Positions 1 to 7,084 of a DNA stretch of 15,696 nt are shown in pieces. Numbering within the stretch: the stretch's first letter is position 1; each line of letters begins with the position of its first letter. This stretch comes from Pseudomonadota bacterium (GTDB taxonomy: Bacteria; Pseudomonadota; Alphaproteobacteria; Reyranellales; Reyranellaceae), in NCBI GenBank assembly GCA_023436825.1, contig JAEZHS010000772.1:1-15696 (forward strand), read 5' to 3'. The notes under the pieces are model-generated. The model ran no database searches and was not told where the DNA came from. It saw only the letters and a program-made list of their open reading frames with translations. The position numbers were made by a program, and so were the translations under genes.

Positions 1-1
1 C

Positions 2-310
2 CTTTTGATCGATCACGACGTGATGGCGGACGCCATCGACGCCGACGCCGCCCGCCGCGTGCTGGCGCGGCTCGGCGGCGAGACCGTCGCCGTCCTGGCC
101 AAGGCCGAGGCTTCGCCCACGGGCGAGATTCGCGGCCGGCGCCACACCATGCTCGCCGACAGCGAGATCCATTCGACGCGCCACGCCCGCGCCTTGGTCG
201 GCGGCGTGTTGGCCGGCGTGATCGGCGACACGCTGCTCTACGTGTCGGGGGGCGCCGAGCATCAGGGCCCGCCGGGCGGCGGGCCGGTGGCGATTATTGC
301 GAGAATCTAG
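2..310 (+). CDS. C-terminal part of an unrecognised protein (5' end outside window)
   Basis: The reading frame is open from the left edge to a TAG at 308-310, so this is probably the last ~102 residues of a longer protein; a TTG at 5 is the first possible start inside the window but nothing marks it as real. The visible chain is soluble, rich in Ala, Gly and Arg, with no Cys. It has a hydrophobic stretch around '[21 protein letters not shown]' (roughly residues 63-83), followed by a Gly/Pro-rich turn and a final beta-like 'VAIIARI'. Codon use matches the neighbouring genes. The serine hydrolase starts 35 nt after the stop, so the two may share a transcript. I do not recognise the family and assign no function. 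Confidence 0.45.
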   Translation, partial: LLIDHDVMADAIDADAARRVLARLGGETVAVLAKAEASPTGEIRGRRHTMLADSEIHSTRHARALVGGVLAGVIGDTLLYVSGGAEHQGPPGGGPVAIIARI

Positions 311-333
311 GATAGGCTGCCTGGCGATCCGCG

Positions 334-340
334 AAGGAGG
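334..340 (+). promoter_or_regulatory. Shine-Dalgarno sequence that selects an ATT start at 346
   Basis: AAGGAGG matches the anti-Shine-Dalgarno in full and ends 5 nt before ATT at 346-348. No ATG, GTG or TTG lies in this frame between the stop at 313-315 and the GTG at 439. The ATT-initiated reading gives a well-formed twin-arginine leader, which the GTG start would remove. Confidence 0.7.
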
Positions 341-345
341 AGCGC

Positions 346-1500
346 ATTCGGCGGCGAGGTTTCATCAACCTGCTCGGTGCCGCGACGGCGTGGCCATTCA
401 CGCGAGGGTTCGCCGGCGCGCAAACGACGGAAGCCGTCGTGGTCGAGCCGACGCCTGCCGAGCGGGCGGCCATGGCCGAGCGGGCCGCAGCTTTCATGCA
501 GCAATACACGGTGCCAGGGCTTTCCGTCGCGATCGGCCGCAGTGGCCGGCTTCTCTATCAGGTGGCGTTCGGATGGGCGGATCGCGAGGCGGGCGAGGCA
601 ACGACGACGGCGCATTTGTTCCGTGTCTGCAGCATCAGCAAGCCGATCACCTCGGTGGCGGTCTTCACGCTCGTCGAGGAGGGGCGTCTCAGGCTGGAGG
701 ACAAGGTCTTCGGGCCAGGCGGCGTGCTCGGAATCGACTATGAAAAGCCGCCGTATGAAGACCATCTGCCGGAGATCACCGTCGAGCATCTTCTCGCTCA
801 CACATCCGGGGCGTGGCCGAACAACTCGGTGGACCCGATGTTCGACCGCAAGGACCTGACTCAGGCCGAGTTGATCGACGCGACGCTGCGGTACCACGCG
901 CCGGTGAACCGGCCCGGTGACACCTTCGCCTATTCCAACTTCGGTTACTGCCTGCTCGGACGGGTGATCGAGAAAATCGCCGGCCGGCCGTATGAGGAGT
1001 TCGTCCGAGAGAGCGTGCTGAGCCGCTGCGGCATCGGCGACATGACGATCGGTGGGAATACGCCGGAGGAACGTCGCCGGGGCGAGGTGAAGTACTACGG
1101 GCAGAGCGGTGAGGATCCGTACTGGGCGAACGTGATGCGCCTGGATTCCTGCGGCGGTTGGATCGCACGTCCCGGCGACCTCGTGCGCTTCGCCATGCAT
1201 GTCGGCGGCTTCGCCGAGCCGGCCGGTATTTTGAAGCCTGAGACCATCGTCAGGATGACGACGGCGTCGAAGCAGAAGGCGACCTATGCCAAGGGGTGGG
1301 CCGTGAACGAGGCCGGGACCTGGTGGCACGAGGGTTCGCTGCCAGGATCCACGGCGATCATGGTGCGGACCAGTACCGGCCTCTGCTGGGCGGCCGTCGC
1401 GAATACGCGCGACAAGCGTTTGAGCGAGTCCTCGATGCTTGCCGACATGTTCAAGCTTCTTCGGGCGATGGTCGGCGAAGTCCCTGCCTGGCGTGCGTGA
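346..1500 (+). CDS. Tat-exported beta-lactamase-family serine hydrolase (ATT start)
   Basis: This is a class C beta-lactamase/penicillin-binding-protein-fold hydrolase of about 384 residues, presumably periplasmic. From ATT, residues 1-25 form a Tat signal peptide: RRRGFIN at 2-8, a hydrophobic core, and an AGA cleavage site before Q26. The catalytic motifs are all present: SISK at 96-99 (SxxK, nucleophile and general base), YSN at 196-198 (YxN), and HEG at 329-331 (the KTG equivalent common in esterase/peptidase members). 'HLLAHTSG' near 148-155 is also typical of the family. The substrate cannot be read from sequence: members include esterases, D-amino-acid peptidases and beta-lactamases, and the HEG in place of KTG argues against a simple resistance enzyme. 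Starting at GTG 439 would leave a 353-residue protein that keeps the whole catalytic domain but has no export signal. No operon partner downstream. Confidence 0.9.
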   Translation: MRRRGFINLLGAATAWPFTRGFAGAQTTEAVVVEPTPAERAAMAERAAAFMQQYTVPGLSVAIGRSGRLLYQVAFGWADREAGEATTTAHLFRVCSISKPITSVAVFTLVEEGRLRLEDKVFGPGGVLGIDYEKPPYEDHLPEITVEHLLAHTSGAWPNNSVDPMFDRKDLTQAELIDATLRYHAPVNRPGDTFAYSNFGYCLLGRVIEKIAGRPYEEFVRESVLSRCGIGDMTIGGNTPEERRRGEVKYYGQSGEDPYWANVMRLDSCGGWIARPGDLVRFAMHVGGFAEPAGILKPETIVRMTTASKQKATYAKGWAVNEAGTWWHEGSLPGSTAIMVRTSTGLCWAAVANTRDKRLSESSMLADMFKLLRAMVGEVPAWRA

Positions 1501-1925
1501 AGGCTGAAGCGTCGCCATCGCATTCGCGCGACATTTAGGAAATCCCCGCGAGCCGTCGATGTCGCTTGTTCTTCCGGCATTGGCGGAAGCCGGCATGTCG
1601 CCTGAACAGCGACAGAAACGACAATGCGCGTTCCTCGGCGCAGCGCGGCGAGGGCCAAGTGCATGCAATGCCATCACCCCTGGGGATTTTCCGGTATTCC
1701 CAGTATTTCCGACAGAGGTCGTAGCGGTGCCTCGGAAGCCGACCCACTACCAATGGGGCTCCCTGGCGAATTCGGACAGTTACGCAAGTTTCGCAATTGG
1801 TTTTGAACGCAGGAAAGGCCGGCATGGCGCCTGCCGTGCGCGATGGACTCCGGATGAACGATGAATAGAGCGGCGCCGCCTGGAGGGCGCGAGCCCCGGC
1901 CCGCCCGGAGGCGACCGACCGGACG

Positions 1926-1955
1926 GGCCGCGCGCGGTGTCTGCCGCGGCCTTTT
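1926..1955 (+). terminator. Possible Rho-independent terminator
   Basis: Perfect 7-bp stem GGCCGCG (1926-1932) with CGCGGCC (1945-1951), a 12-nt loop, and TTTT at 1952-1955. The loop is long, the U-tract is short, and the nearest plus-strand gene ends 425 bp upstream, so this is only tentative. Confidence 0.3.
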
Positions 1956-2010
1956 GGGTCTCGGATCAACGATGCAAAGAGCGGGAACGCCGCGAAGCAG
2001 CGCAACCCGC

Positions 2011-2041
2011 TGACTGTATAACTATAGTATAGTATAGTCAA
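2011..2041 (-). promoter_or_regulatory. AT-rich dyad, candidate operator with minus-strand promoter
   Basis: TGACT (2011-2015) and AGTCA (2036-2040) are perfect inverted ends of an almost purely A/T stretch, which contains the 8-bp palindrome ACTATAGT (2021-2028) and three repeats of TATAG. Read on the minus strand it gives TTGACT (2041-2036), a 17-nt spacer and TACAGT (2018-2013), a fair sigma-70 promoter pointing left. The surrounding DNA is GC-rich, so the AT island stands out. No supported gene lies downstream of it on the minus strand. Confidence 0.35.
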
Positions 2042-2251
2042 GAACTATGGTTGGCGCCGCCAGTTTCGTTTTCGCGACTTTTTGGGCTCCGTAGAGGGCC
2101 AAGTCTGGCGGGTCGAACCGGCGACCACGCCATTCCTTGTGTCGCCGAGATGGGGTGCCAGCAATGCATTCAATACCGCCATTCGTAGGCCCGGCTCGAG
2201 CTTCGCGATGATGGGGCGCATTGCATACGCGTACGACCTCGGTACGGCCGC

Positions 2252-2782
2252 TCACGTCGGCCAGCTTCGGCGGATTGGGTCGCGGCCGTCCCAGCCGATG
2301 GCGGCGGCGCGGATGGCGTCGAAGATGCGCCGGCGTGCCTCGGTCATGTGGGCCATCTCGATTACTGTACCCGGATGGCCTTCGTTCCAGAGATAGACGA
2401 AGCGGCCGCGGGCGCTGTCGCCCTGCTGGCCGACCGTGTAGCCCGATCCAAGCGCCTTCCTCAGGATCTCGTCATAATCGACCGGCCAGCTCGACCAGTG
2501 CTGCATGCCTTCGTGACCGGCCGCGAGGAAGTCGCGATACATGCTTGGCGTCGCGCAGCGCTGCTGGATCAGCTCGAGCTGCACGTCACCCGAGTTGGCG
2601 AGACCGATCGAGACGTGGATGTCGTCGTAGCGCGTGCCGCGATAGCTGAACTCCGTGACGGCGAGCTTGTCGGTGTAGAACCATGGGCCGACACCGCAGA
2701 CCTCGATCCAATGCTTCATGGCGGCTTCGATGTCGCGCACAACGATGCCGACCTGGCGGAACTCGCCGAACAGACGACTCAT
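2252..2782 (-). CDS. VOC/glyoxalase-fold protein, methylmalonyl-CoA epimerase-like
   Basis: A 176-residue vicinal-oxygen-chelate protein, close in size to methylmalonyl-CoA epimerases and other Glyoxalase_4 proteins. The two beta-alpha-beta-beta-beta modules are visible: the first starts at 'QVGIVVRDIEAAMKHW' (10-25) and runs to 'VQLELIQQ' (67-74); the second runs from 'GMQHWSSW' (92-99) to 'GTVIEMAH' (138-145). Probable metal positions are Q10, E70, H95 and E142, so the first ligand is Gln where epimerases usually have His. The ATG at 2782 has GGGAGG about 8 nt upstream and no better alternative. It is the only minus-strand gene in the left half and is divergent from the four-gene quinoprotein cluster. 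Substrate unknown; it could be an epimerase, dioxygenase or binding protein. Confidence 0.85.
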   Translation of the reverse strand: MSRLFGEFRQVGIVVRDIEAAMKHWIEVCGVGPWFYTDKLAVTEFSYRGTRYDDIHVSIGLANSGDVQLELIQQRCATPSMYRDFLAAGHEGMQHWSSWPVDYDEILRKALGSGYTVGQQGDSARGRFVYLWNEGHPGTVIEMAHMTEARRRIFDAIRAAAIGWDGRDPIRRSWPT

Positions 2783-3260
2783 CGCGATGTCCTCCCAACG
2801 TTTGACCGATCGTGAAGCGCAGGTACCAGGCGGGCAACGAGTCGATCGCGAGCAAGCTCGGACTGCGAAAGGCTACGGCGATCCACGCCATATCGGCCAT
2901 GGGCCGGGAGCGGAAGTGAGGTGCGGCGGGTGTCCAAGAGGCGCCGCTCGGGTGGGAGCCTGCCAGCGGGCCACATCGCCTTCGAACCGAGGGAGCAGTT
3001 TGATGCCGGATCAGGCGGCTTTTGAGATGGGTCGGACCCGATCCTTTTGATCTCGTCCGGCCCCGCTTCGGTCGAAGTGCAAGTCTGTTGTCACAATTTT
3101 CACATTTTGCAGCTCGCACCGCGCCAACTACGATCCGGTCGAGGGAGACGCGAGACGAATCGAACGTGGCCAGTATTCGGCCGCCAAAGGCGCTTGGCTC
3201 TCGTGACAGGCGACACGTGGAGCCCAACGCTCGCAGCAGCCCGCGGGAGGCTCTGGTCGC
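2783..3260. other. Divergent intergenic region upstream of the quinoprotein cluster
   Basis: This 478-bp gap separates the minus-strand VOC gene from the plus-strand cluster and must hold promoters for both. No supported gene is seen. The clearest non-random feature is an AT-rich patch with tandem near-repeats at 3091-3108. GGGAGG at 3245-3250 is the ribosome site of the first cluster gene. No convincing -35/-10 pair with correct spacing was found. Confidence 0.6.
3091..3108. repeat. Tandem 9-mer direct repeat in the cluster's upstream region
   Basis: TCACAATTT (3091-3099) is followed directly by TCACATTTT (3100-3108): two copies of a TCACA-plus-T/A-tract 9-mer differing at one position, in otherwise GC-rich DNA, about 150 bp before the first gene. 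It could be an activator-binding site or just an AT-rich promoter element. Confidence 0.3.
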
Positions 3261-4772
3261 ATGAACCCCGTAAACAAATACGCCATTTACCATCACCTCG
3301 GCGTTGTGGCACACGGGCCGGCCGCGCCCGTGCACGCGATTGCGGAGGAGGTGAAGTCCCACAAGCGCGCCGACATGACGTGGAAGGATCACCTCGTCAT
3401 GCTGCTGCACATCGGGGCGGAGATCGAGCACAGCCTCATGGTACAGTACCTCTACGCCGCCTATTCGCTGGGCGGCGAGCAGGTGCCTGCCGAGCATCGC
3501 AAGATGGTGCGCGGCTGGCAGGCGAACATTCTGGCGGTGGCCAAGGAGGAGATGGGCCACCTGCTCACCGTGCAAAACATTCTCACGCTGATCGGCGCGC
3601 CCATCAATCTCGGGCGCATGAACCTGCCATGGGACATCCAGTTCTATCCCTTCCCGTTCCAGCTCGAGCCGCTCTCGCTCGATTCGGTCGCCTGCTATGT
3701 GTATGCCGAGATGCCGTCCGAGAAGGAGTTCAGCGAGGCGGCGCAGCGCGGCGGCGGAGGCGGGCTGCTCGATCGCTACCAAAGGTTCGAGCAGAAGGAC
3801 CGCGCACGCATCATTGAGCGCGTGCGCAAGCGCACCACCAAGCACGGTCCGCACCGCGTCGGCAATCTCTACAACGAGATACTGGACCTCCTCGGCGACG
3901 GCACGCGCATTCCGGACGAGGAGTTCCAGGAAAAGACCTACGCGTTCCAGTCCTCGAGTGACGAGTGGGGGCGCGGTTATCAGCCCCGGCCGCGCATGCT
4001 CGATGCCGAAGGCGGGCTGGTAGGTGAGGCCAAGCCGGAGCCCGGTATCCGCCGGGCCTACGTCATGGTCGACCGATGCGCCGCCCGCTCGCAGGCAATG
4101 GCGGCCCTGAGGGCGCTCAGCGTTCAGGGCGAAGCGCCGGTGCTGGCCGTCAAGGAAGCCGACGAACACTCCCACTTCGACCGCTTCCTCAAGATCTACC
4201 AGCAATTCGATGATCTCGGCGGCAGCTGGGATCCGGCCCGGCCCGTGCCGACCAACCCCACGACCATGCGCGACCCCGACGCAGAGGACGACAAGGGCTA
4301 CATCTCCGCGCTGCATTCGCAGGAATGGGCAAGCCTGTTCAATCTCCGCTATCGAATGCTGCTCAAGTATCTCGCCCATACGTTCCAGTTGGCGCGGACC
4401 ACGCCGGGCGACAGGCCCAACCTCCGCGCCATGGTCATGCACCGCGTGTTCGGCGAGATGTACAACCTCAAGACCATCGCCGGGATCCTGGTGCGGCTGC
4501 CACAGCACGATGCCGCGGGAAATCCGGGGCGCGCCGGGCCGCCTTTCGAGATGCCCTACACGCTCGACCTGCCGGTCGGCGAGCTCGAGCGCTGGATTCT
4601 GCATCGCGACCTGATCCGCGCCGCCCAGCAGCTGTGCAATAGGCTGCTCGCCCATCCCGACACCGGAGAGCGCGCGTATCTCGCTGCGCTGGTCGAGCTC
4701 GACGGCCAGACCCGTACCTGGATCGAGCGCATCGTCAGCGGTCTTGCAGGGGCGGAAAGGATGACTCCATGA
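3261..4772 (+). CDS. VioB-type ferritin-like protein (iminophenyl-pyruvate dimer synthase-like domain)
   Basis: A 503-residue protein of the Ferritin-like family (PF12902) named after the C-terminal half of VioB, the metalloenzyme that couples indole-pyruvate imines in violacein synthesis. Landmarks resembling VioB: 'IEHSLMVQYLYAAYSL' (55-70), 'AKEEMGHLLTVQNILTLIG' (94-112), 'DEHSHFDRFL' (301-310) and 'LLKYLAHTFQ' (367-376). Likely metal ligands are E56, E97, H100, E302 and perhaps H305. Unlike VioB (about 1000 residues) it lacks the N-terminal half and begins close to the ferritin-like core. No signal peptide. ATG 3261 has GGGAGG ten nt upstream. Its stop overlaps the next gene's ATG (ATGA), implying translational coupling with the LodA-like protein. 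It may act on the imine or aldehyde made by that oxidase, or help its maturation; both are inference. Confidence 0.85.
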   Translation: MNPVNKYAIYHHLGVVAHGPAAPVHAIAEEVKSHKRADMTWKDHLVMLLHIGAEIEHSLMVQYLYAAYSLGGEQVPAEHRKMVRGWQANILAVAKEEMGHLLTVQNILTLIGAPINLGRMNLPWDIQFYPFPFQLEPLSLDSVACYVYAEMPSEKEFSEAAQRGGGGGLLDRYQRFEQKDRARIIERVRKRTTKHGPHRVGNLYNEILDLLGDGTRIPDEEFQEKTYAFQSSSDEWGRGYQPRPRMLDAEGGLVGEAKPEPGIRRAYVMVDRCAARSQAMAALRALSVQGEAPVLAVKEADEHSHFDRFLKIYQQFDDLGGSWDPARPVPTNPTTMRDPDAEDDKGYISALHSQEWASLFNLRYRMLLKYLAHTFQLARTTPGDRPNLRAMVMHRVFGEMYNLKTIAGILVRLPQHDAAGNPGRAGPPFEMPYTLDLPVGELERWILHRDLIRAAQQLCNRLLAHPDTGERAYLAALVELDGQTRTWIERIVSGLAGAERMTP

Positions 4773-7084
4773 CGATCCATCAATTGCGACTTCTGCCGCC
4801 GCTCGCCATCGGGCGCCTGGGCTCCGCGCCAAAGCCGATGGACAACTACACGATCGACGACGATCCCGACCAACCGCTCGGCTACCGCCGGCTCAAGGCC
4901 GAGCCCACATTGACCGTCGACGAGCAGAGCGGTGAGATCCGCGAAGAGCCGCCCGCGAAGACTCTGGAATTCAAGCAGGACGATCGCATCCGGCCGGTGG
5001 CGCCGTTTCTCGAAGTCTTCGCGGTCACTGACGACGACGTGCTGGCGCCGCTCACCCTTGAATTGTTGCGCAGCCACCAGCTCGACGAAACTGCGATCTC
5101 CTGGCGCGTTTGCGTTGCCAACCGCAAGGTGGTCCGCCGCACGGTCAATGAGGACGACCTGGTCATGGCGGACACCGATTGGTTCGACGGCCACGCGCCG
5201 CAACCGCTCGAGGGCCATTGCAAGAACTTCATTTCCGACCGGGCATTCATCGATTTCGGTCACGTGCGCTACATCAAGCCGAACCGTGACTTTCCCCAAA
5301 TCCGACTGCGCTTCACGCCGGCCAAGGGCCTGATCTATGGGCCGAGTCCGGACGCGGAGGGCAAGGGTGATCCGATCATCGATCCCGACCGCGCCATCTA
5401 CGACCGGACCAAGGGATGGCTCGGCTTCGGTGCCGACGACGACGCCCAAGACGGCGACAAGGGCAACGACGAGGACAAGAGCGGCGAGCAGGAATTCCAG
5501 AACGATACTCTCCCGCCCTCGCTTTATGCCATCAAGCCGCCGGCGCCGTCGTGGCTGCACGACAATGTCGCGATCAGCCGCGGTTATCTCGATGACGCCT
5601 GCGATGGCTTCGTCGAGGTGAGGCTGGTCCTTGCCGACGGCAAGACCGAGCTCACGGCCTCGGCGAGAATCTGCGCCGGACCGCCGGCGGTCGTGCCGGA
5701 TTCGCTGTTCGTGCGCAGCCTGACCGACGATCTGGACCAAGTGATCAACGGCCCCGAGGTGCTTGACGACGAGCCCTTTCCGGTGACGCGCGCCCGCGCC
5801 GAGGAGATCGTGCGACGCGCCTACGAGACAGTGCGCTTCATGAACGTGGCGGTCATGAACGGCAACAACTTCAAAGGCCGGTCGGCGCTGTCGCTCGATT
5901 CGATGCCGGAGGAGGAAGCGGCCGGCACCCAGCGCGCGATCCGGCCTGTGATGTCGCCGAGCACCGTGGACACCTTCACCATCATGGCGCTGCACAAGCA
6001 GGTCTATGCAGCGCTGCGTGGTGGCGCCGCGCCGTGGTTCCCGCAGCTTCTGCGCCAGCCCGATGAAGTGGCCGACTTCACCAATCGCGGTCGGCGCAAG
6101 ATGCCGGCCTTGATGTGCGGCGCCGACAACAATTACCTGGCGCTCACCTATCGTCAGATCGACACCATCCACAGGACGCGCAAGCACGCGCTCTTCGAGC
6201 CGCGCAGCGATGTGCCGGTACAGCAGCCCGCGAGGCTCACGCCGCGCAATCTCACGGCCCAGGTTCACTACAAGGCGGCAGGCAACCCGGTCAGCTCGAT
6301 GCCAATGACCTCTGTCGCCAATTGCTGCCCGGGGCTCGAGCTCGACTTCCGCGCGGTGTGGCGGCGCATCTTCAAGGGGCTCGAGCTGCGCGAATATGAC
6401 AGCCTCGTGGTCGACGTCGACGGCGACTGCCCACTGGATCTGCGCTTCCTGAAGGGCCATCGCCTGCTGCGCGTCTATCCACCGGGCGATGCGATCGGGA
6501 TTGCCGTGGTGACGCAGATTACCGGGCCGGCCTCGTCCGATCCCCGCAACGAGGTCAAGCTCACGACCGACAAGAACCCGGCGGGCCTGGCGCCGCTCGA
6601 ATGGTCCAACGCGCTCGCCCGGGTGCTGCCACACAAAGGCAAGAAGGTACGCTGCGACTTCACGAGGGATGAGGCCTGGGAGCTGGAGCAGGCGCCCGAG
6701 CCGTGGAAGGACGTGGTGAGCGCCGAGTTCGAGGTGCGGCCGTTCTTCGCCGACGACACCGCCGTCATCGCCGAAGCACTCGCGGCTGCCGGCGAGCTGA
6801 CGCAAGGGCTCTGCTCGCCATGGCAGAACGACTACCGCGAATGCTCATGCTACTACTGGGCCTCAGCGCGGCCGGACTACGTCAACGTGGAATCTGCGGC
6901 AAGCGGGCTGAGCAGCGGCGACAACTGGTTGCAGAAGAACCGCACCGGCGACTATGTACCCGATGACTACGTCGATTCCCGGCTCGTTCACTACGACGAT
7001 CTGTTCCTGGCCTGGGAGCATTGGCTCAGGTTCCAGATCGGCGGCCGCGACCGTGACGTATACCCGGTCAAGGACGAGACATGA
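4769..7084 (+). CDS. LodA/GoxA-related putative cysteine-tryptophylquinone oxidase
   Basis: 771 residues, close in size to LodA (L-lysine 6-oxidase) and GoxA (glycine oxidase), which build a CTQ cofactor from their own Cys and Trp. Family-like marks: the N-terminal 'LLPPLAIGRLGSAP' (8-21), resembling the 'yP.igIaRvGns' opening of LodA proteins; 'NCCPGLELDFRAVWRRIF' (518-535); 'EWSNALARVLPHKGKKVRCD' (611-630); and a C-terminal block 'GLCSPWQNDYRECSCYYW' (680-697) followed by 'RPDYV' (701-705). Candidate CTQ partners are C519 or C520 with W685 or W697. No signal peptide, so cytoplasmic. Residues about 222-248 form an acidic low-complexity insert. The gene overlaps both neighbours by 4 nt. The two downstream genes look like tryptophylquinone maturases, which supports the call independently. 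The substrate amine or amino acid is unknown, and sequence divergence from true LodA is large, so catalytic activity is inferred. Confidence 0.7.
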   Translation: MTIHQLRLLPPLAIGRLGSAPKPMDNYTIDDDPDQPLGYRRLKAEPTLTVDEQSGEIREEPPAKTLEFKQDDRIRPVAPFLEVFAVTDDDVLAPLTLELLRSHQLDETAISWRVCVANRKVVRRTVNEDDLVMADTDWFDGHAPQPLEGHCKNFISDRAFIDFGHVRYIKPNRDFPQIRLRFTPAKGLIYGPSPDAEGKGDPIIDPDRAIYDRTKGWLGFGADDDAQDGDKGNDEDKSGEQEFQNDTLPPSLYAIKPPAPSWLHDNVAISRGYLDDACDGFVEVRLVLADGKTELTASARICAGPPAVVPDSLFVRSLTDDLDQVINGPEVLDDEPFPVTRARAEEIVRRAYETVRFMNVAVMNGNNFKGRSALSLDSMPEEEAAGTQRAIRPVMSPSTVDTFTIMALHKQVYAALRGGAAPWFPQLLRQPDEVADFTNRGRRKMPALMCGADNNYLALTYRQIDTIHRTRKHALFEPRSDVPVQQPARLTPRNLTAQVHYKAAGNPVSSMPMTSVANCCPGLELDFRAVWRRIFKGLELREYDSLVVDVDGDCPLDLRFLKGHRLLRVYPPGDAIGIAVVTQITGPASSDPRNEVKLTTDKNPAGLAPLEWSNALARVLPHKGKKVRCDFTRDEAWELEQAPEPWKDVVSAEFEVRPFFADDTAVIAEALAAAGELTQGLCSPWQNDYRECSCYYWASARPDYVNVESAASGLSSGDNWLQKNRTGDYVPDDYVDSRLVHYDDLFLAWEHWLRFQIGGRDRDVYPVKDET

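Larger units (their letters stand above)
1501..2251. other. Non-coding gap with no convincing gene
   Basis: Between the serine hydrolase and the VOC gene no open frame shows a recognisable domain or a start with a good ribosome site. Frames on both strands at about 1535-2041 are open, but both look like translations of non-coding GC-rich DNA (many Arg, Pro and Cys, no family motif). The stretch 1680-1810 is less GC-rich than its surroundings. A dyad at 2011-2040 and a possible terminator at 1926-1955 are listed separately. A decayed gene cannot be excluded. Confidence 0.5.

Noticed and set aside
1571..1589. Hairpin CTTCCG/CGGAAG after the serine hydrolase as its terminator
   Set aside because: Only 6 bp with a 7-nt loop and no U-tract.
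1535..2041. Open frames on both strands between the serine hydrolase and the VOC gene (also 1559-1864 plus)
   Set aside because: Neither strand shows a domain, a good start site or consistent codon bias; the Cys residues on the minus strand are not spaced as a zinc ribbon.
2088..2130. Possible tRNA or attachment-site remnant with GGTTCGA on the minus strand
   Set aside because: The bases around the TTCGA do not pair as a T-arm and no cloverleaf can be drawn.
2022..2255. 77-codon minus-strand frame whose GTG overlaps the VOC gene's stop by 4 nt
   Set aside because: The overlap looks like coupling, but there is no ribosome site, the product shows no family motif and is full of Arg/His/Pro typical of non-coding GC-rich DNA, and it ends within the AT-rich dyad.
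2586..4832. Very long minus-strand frame (748 codons) opposite the ferritin-like gene, and a similar one at 4556-6805
   Set aside because: They are antisense shadows of strongly coding plus-strand genes in GC-rich DNA; the plus-strand proteins have recognisable families.
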